Positions 62,702 through 64,000 of a stretch of DNA of 64,000 bases are shown piece by piece. The notes below the pieces were generated by a model. That model saw only the letters and a list, made by a program, of their open reading frames with translations, ran no database searches and was not told where the DNA came from. Source of the DNA: Devosia sp. RR2S18 (GTDB lineage: Bacteria > Pseudomonadota > Alphaproteobacteria > Rhizobiales > Devosiaceae); the NCBI RefSeq assembly GCF_030177755.1, contig NZ_CP126539.1, forward strand, positions 2,380,001-2,444,000. The letters run 5' to 3'. The first letter of the stretch is position 1. Each line of letters starts with the position of its first letter. The translations under genes and the position numbers were made by a program.

Positions 62702-62902
62702 ATGAAGACCTCGTATCGCGAGATCTATGGCGGGCCCGAAGTTGTGAGCGTAAGGCAAGCCCCGATGCCAGTGCCCGCTGAGGGCGGTGTCGTCGTGCAG
62801 GTCCATGCGGCAACGGTGAACCGCACCGACTGTGCGGTGCGTGTGTCGGCTCGGGTCAGAAGGCTGGCAGTGTCCTTCTCAGCTTTGCTGACTAGGCTTT
62901 GA
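62702..62902 (+). pseudogene. Truncated zinc-type alcohol dehydrogenase/quinone oxidoreductase (5' remnant)
   Basis: A good ribosome-binding site (GGGGAG) and ATG lead into the N-terminus of a medium-chain dehydrogenase/reductase (YGGPEVVSVRQAPMPVP; VQVHAATVNRTDCAV). Similarity stops after about 45 codons, near 62837, and the frame ends at 62902. The normal family length is over 300 residues. The rest has been lost or replaced by unrelated DNA. The break lies ~320 bp after the tRNA-Glu pair, a typical integration and deletion spot. Confidence 0.75.
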
Positions 62903-62934
62903 GCCATACCGAGCCGCCTTGCGGCTTCGCCATC

Positions 62935-63011
62935 GGTTACCAGAGTGTTACCGGTCGCCGAATAGACAGCAGCCATTCTCACCAATGATATTTGGTAACG
63001 TTCCGGTAACC
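62935..63011. repeat. Paired GGTTACC repeats in inverted orientation
   Basis: Left unit GGTTACC-N5-GTTACC (62935-62952) and right unit GGTAAC-N5-GGTAACC (62994-63011) are mirror images, 41 bp apart. Each unit holds two direct half-sites 12 bp apart (about one helical turn). They surround the region upstream of the 53-residue gene. This resembles a regulator-binding array or an excision scar. Confidence 0.45.
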
Positions 63012-63053
63012 ATACGGGCCCATGATTCTCCTCAGCCACAGAGAGGATCTCAA

Positions 63054-63215
63054 ATGCACGTCGAGCACTATCAGGACGTCCGTCGCGCACGAGCGCCGGA
63101 AGACAAGGAACAGAAGGTCGACCCCATGTGGTCTGCCGATGAAGATGAACGGCGTCTTGCCATCTTCAAACGCGCCGCAGCCGGCGCCCGTAAAACGCTC
63201 CGGGGCCAGAACTGA
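63054..63215 (+). CDS. Small hypothetical protein
   Basis: This is a 53-residue hydrophilic protein, rich in Arg, Lys, Glu and Asp, with no membrane segment. AGGAT precedes the ATG at good spacing, and a convincing terminator follows 37 bp after the stop. Both support a real gene. No family was recognised. Confidence 0.5.
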   Translation: MHVEHYQDVRRARAPEDKEQKVDPMWSADEDERRLAIFKRAAAGARKTLRGQN

Positions 63216-63252
63216 GGCAATAGTCTCAGCGCATCGCGCACTCTCAACCAGC

Positions 63253-63287
63253 AAGCCGCCCAGTCTAACGGGGCGGCTTTGTTCTTT
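63253..63287 (+). terminator. Rho-independent terminator
   Basis: A perfect 9-bp stem (AAGCCGCCC / GGGCGGCTT, 9-nt loop) is followed by TGTTCTTT on the plus strand. It closes the small-protein gene. The 200 bp after it up to the reductase hold no supported gene. Confidence 0.8.
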
Positions 63288-63501
63288 GCTCAGCACCAGA
63301 TCTTTGGTGCGCCCATCAGCGAACAGGAGCTGCCAGACACATGGAGTGGATCTCGGCGCGCTCCCTCAGTGGAACGGCTTGGCAGCGGGCTGGTTGAGTA
63401 CCTGACCACCGAATTGGTCGGGCACGTCGCTTCAGGGCAGCGGTTGGGCCGGACACTCGCACCGCTCGTGCTGGGCCAGGTTCGCCACAAGGAGTTATGA
63501 C

Positions 63502-64000
63502 ATGCCGCTAAGTGCCATTGCACTGAACTGTACCTTGAAGTCGTCGGGCTCGCCGTCTTCTACCGATCTCCTTCTAAGCCAAGTGCTGGAGGCCTTTCGC
63601 CAGGAAGGCGTGGAGGGTGAAATCCTCCGAGTTGCCGACTTCGACGTCAAACCAGGTGTGAGTTCGGATGAAGGCAATGGCGACCAGTGGCCACAGCTAC
63701 GCCGGCGCATTCTCGATAGCGACATCCTGATTGTGGGAACGCCTATTTGGCTCGGGCAGCCCTCCAGCGTCTGCAAGCGGGTGCTGGAGCGCATGGACGC
63801 TTTCCTCGGGGAAAAAGATGACGCGGGGCGGCTGGTTTCCTACGGTATCGTGGCCGGCGTGGTCGTGGTGGGCAATGAGGATGGCGCCCACCACGTTTCA
63901 GCAGAGCTTTACCAAGCCCTCAACGATGTCGGCTTCACCCTGCCCGCGAATGCAGTGAGCTATTGGGTGGGTGAGGCCATGGGGTCGACGGACTACAACA
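63502..64000 (+). CDS. Flavodoxin-fold NAD(P)H-dependent FMN reductase family protein, 3' part cut by window edge
   Basis: I translated this directly. The start at 63502 has AAGGAG and the frame is open to the window end (166 codons). The N-terminus (ALNCTLKSSGSPSSTDLL) has the phosphate-binding loop of flavodoxin-fold reductases, and DSDILIVGTPIWLGQPSSVCKRVLERMD is the family core. The following GVVVVGNEDGAHH segment also fits. Such enzymes reduce FMN, quinones or azo compounds with NAD(P)H. The C-terminus is outside the window. Confidence 0.85.
   Translation, partial: MPLSAIALNCTLKSSGSPSSTDLLLSQVLEAFRQEGVEGEILRVADFDVKPGVSSDEGNGDQWPQLRRRILDSDILIVGTPIWLGQPSSVCKRVLERMDAFLGEKDDAGRLVSYGIVAGVVVVGNEDGAHHVSAELYQALNDVGFTLPANAVSYWVGEAMGSTDYN

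Noticed and set aside
63279..63500. 73-codon frame starting TTG just before the reductase
   Set aside because: It starts inside the terminator, has no ribosome-binding site and no resemblance to any family.

Overview
This is 64 kb of a GC-rich alphaproteobacterial chromosome. It is most likely from the Hyphomicrobiales (rhizobial order) and possibly a Devosia-like free-living member. The evidence is gene order: secDF-yajC / NlpD-like protein / surE / serS / tatCBA / scpBA / SPOR protein / argS / dgt, and valS-popZ-tolC-pcm. A fused SecDF and a PopZ polar organiser also fit. The genus is inference; no rRNA gene is present.

Layout. (1) 1-26,999 is mostly minus-strand housekeeping: an NDUFAF6/squalene-synthase-like protein, an Mth938-like protein, SecDF, YajC, a DUF815 ATPase (plus strand), an NlpD-type LysM/LytM lipoprotein, SurE, SerRS, Tat translocase, ScpAB, a SPOR protein, ArgRS, dGTPase, ErpA, a serine hydrolase, exonuclease III, a Sel1 protein, ValRS, PopZ, TolC and a Pcm-like methyltransferase. 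nagZ, and pcm at its usual place after surE, are missing from the expected order. (2) 27,277-29,873 holds a polysaccharide flippase and a CelD-type acyltransferase. (3) 29,936-38,641 holds ion and envelope genes: TerC/TerB, ExoD-like, a CvrA-type K+/H+ antiporter paired with PtsN, a FUSC protein and ExbB-ExbD-TonB. (4) 38,902-51,509 is a glycoside-utilisation region. It has two AraC regulators, a dipeptide-type ABC importer, a MelA-like GH4 alpha-galactosidase, a second GH4 with a CHGV motif, and an FAD-dependent halogenase. (5) 51,595-57,897 holds a partner-switching module (SpoIIE phosphatase, STAS, RsbW-like kinase) with a CtrA-type box upstream. It is followed by a cellulose-synthase-like glycosyltransferase and an OmpA protein with a carbohydrate-binding-like N-domain. 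(6) 58,211-64,000 holds tiny membrane proteins, ArsR, hemolysin III, DUF192, a twin cold-shock protein, glyoxalase I, a DUF882 lipoprotein, tandem tRNA-Glu genes with a truncated oxidoreductase beside them, and a partial flavodoxin-fold reductase.

The most unusual points are: the halogenase beside two GH4 enzymes; the phosphatase/STAS/kinase set beside a synthase with an altered QxxRW motif and an OmpA fusion; a likely CTG start for the K+/H+ antiporter next to ptsN; a 30-residue membrane protein with a strong ribosome-binding site; and several well-formed inverted repeats in intergenic DNA. No CRISPR array, insertion sequence, prophage or rRNA operon was seen.
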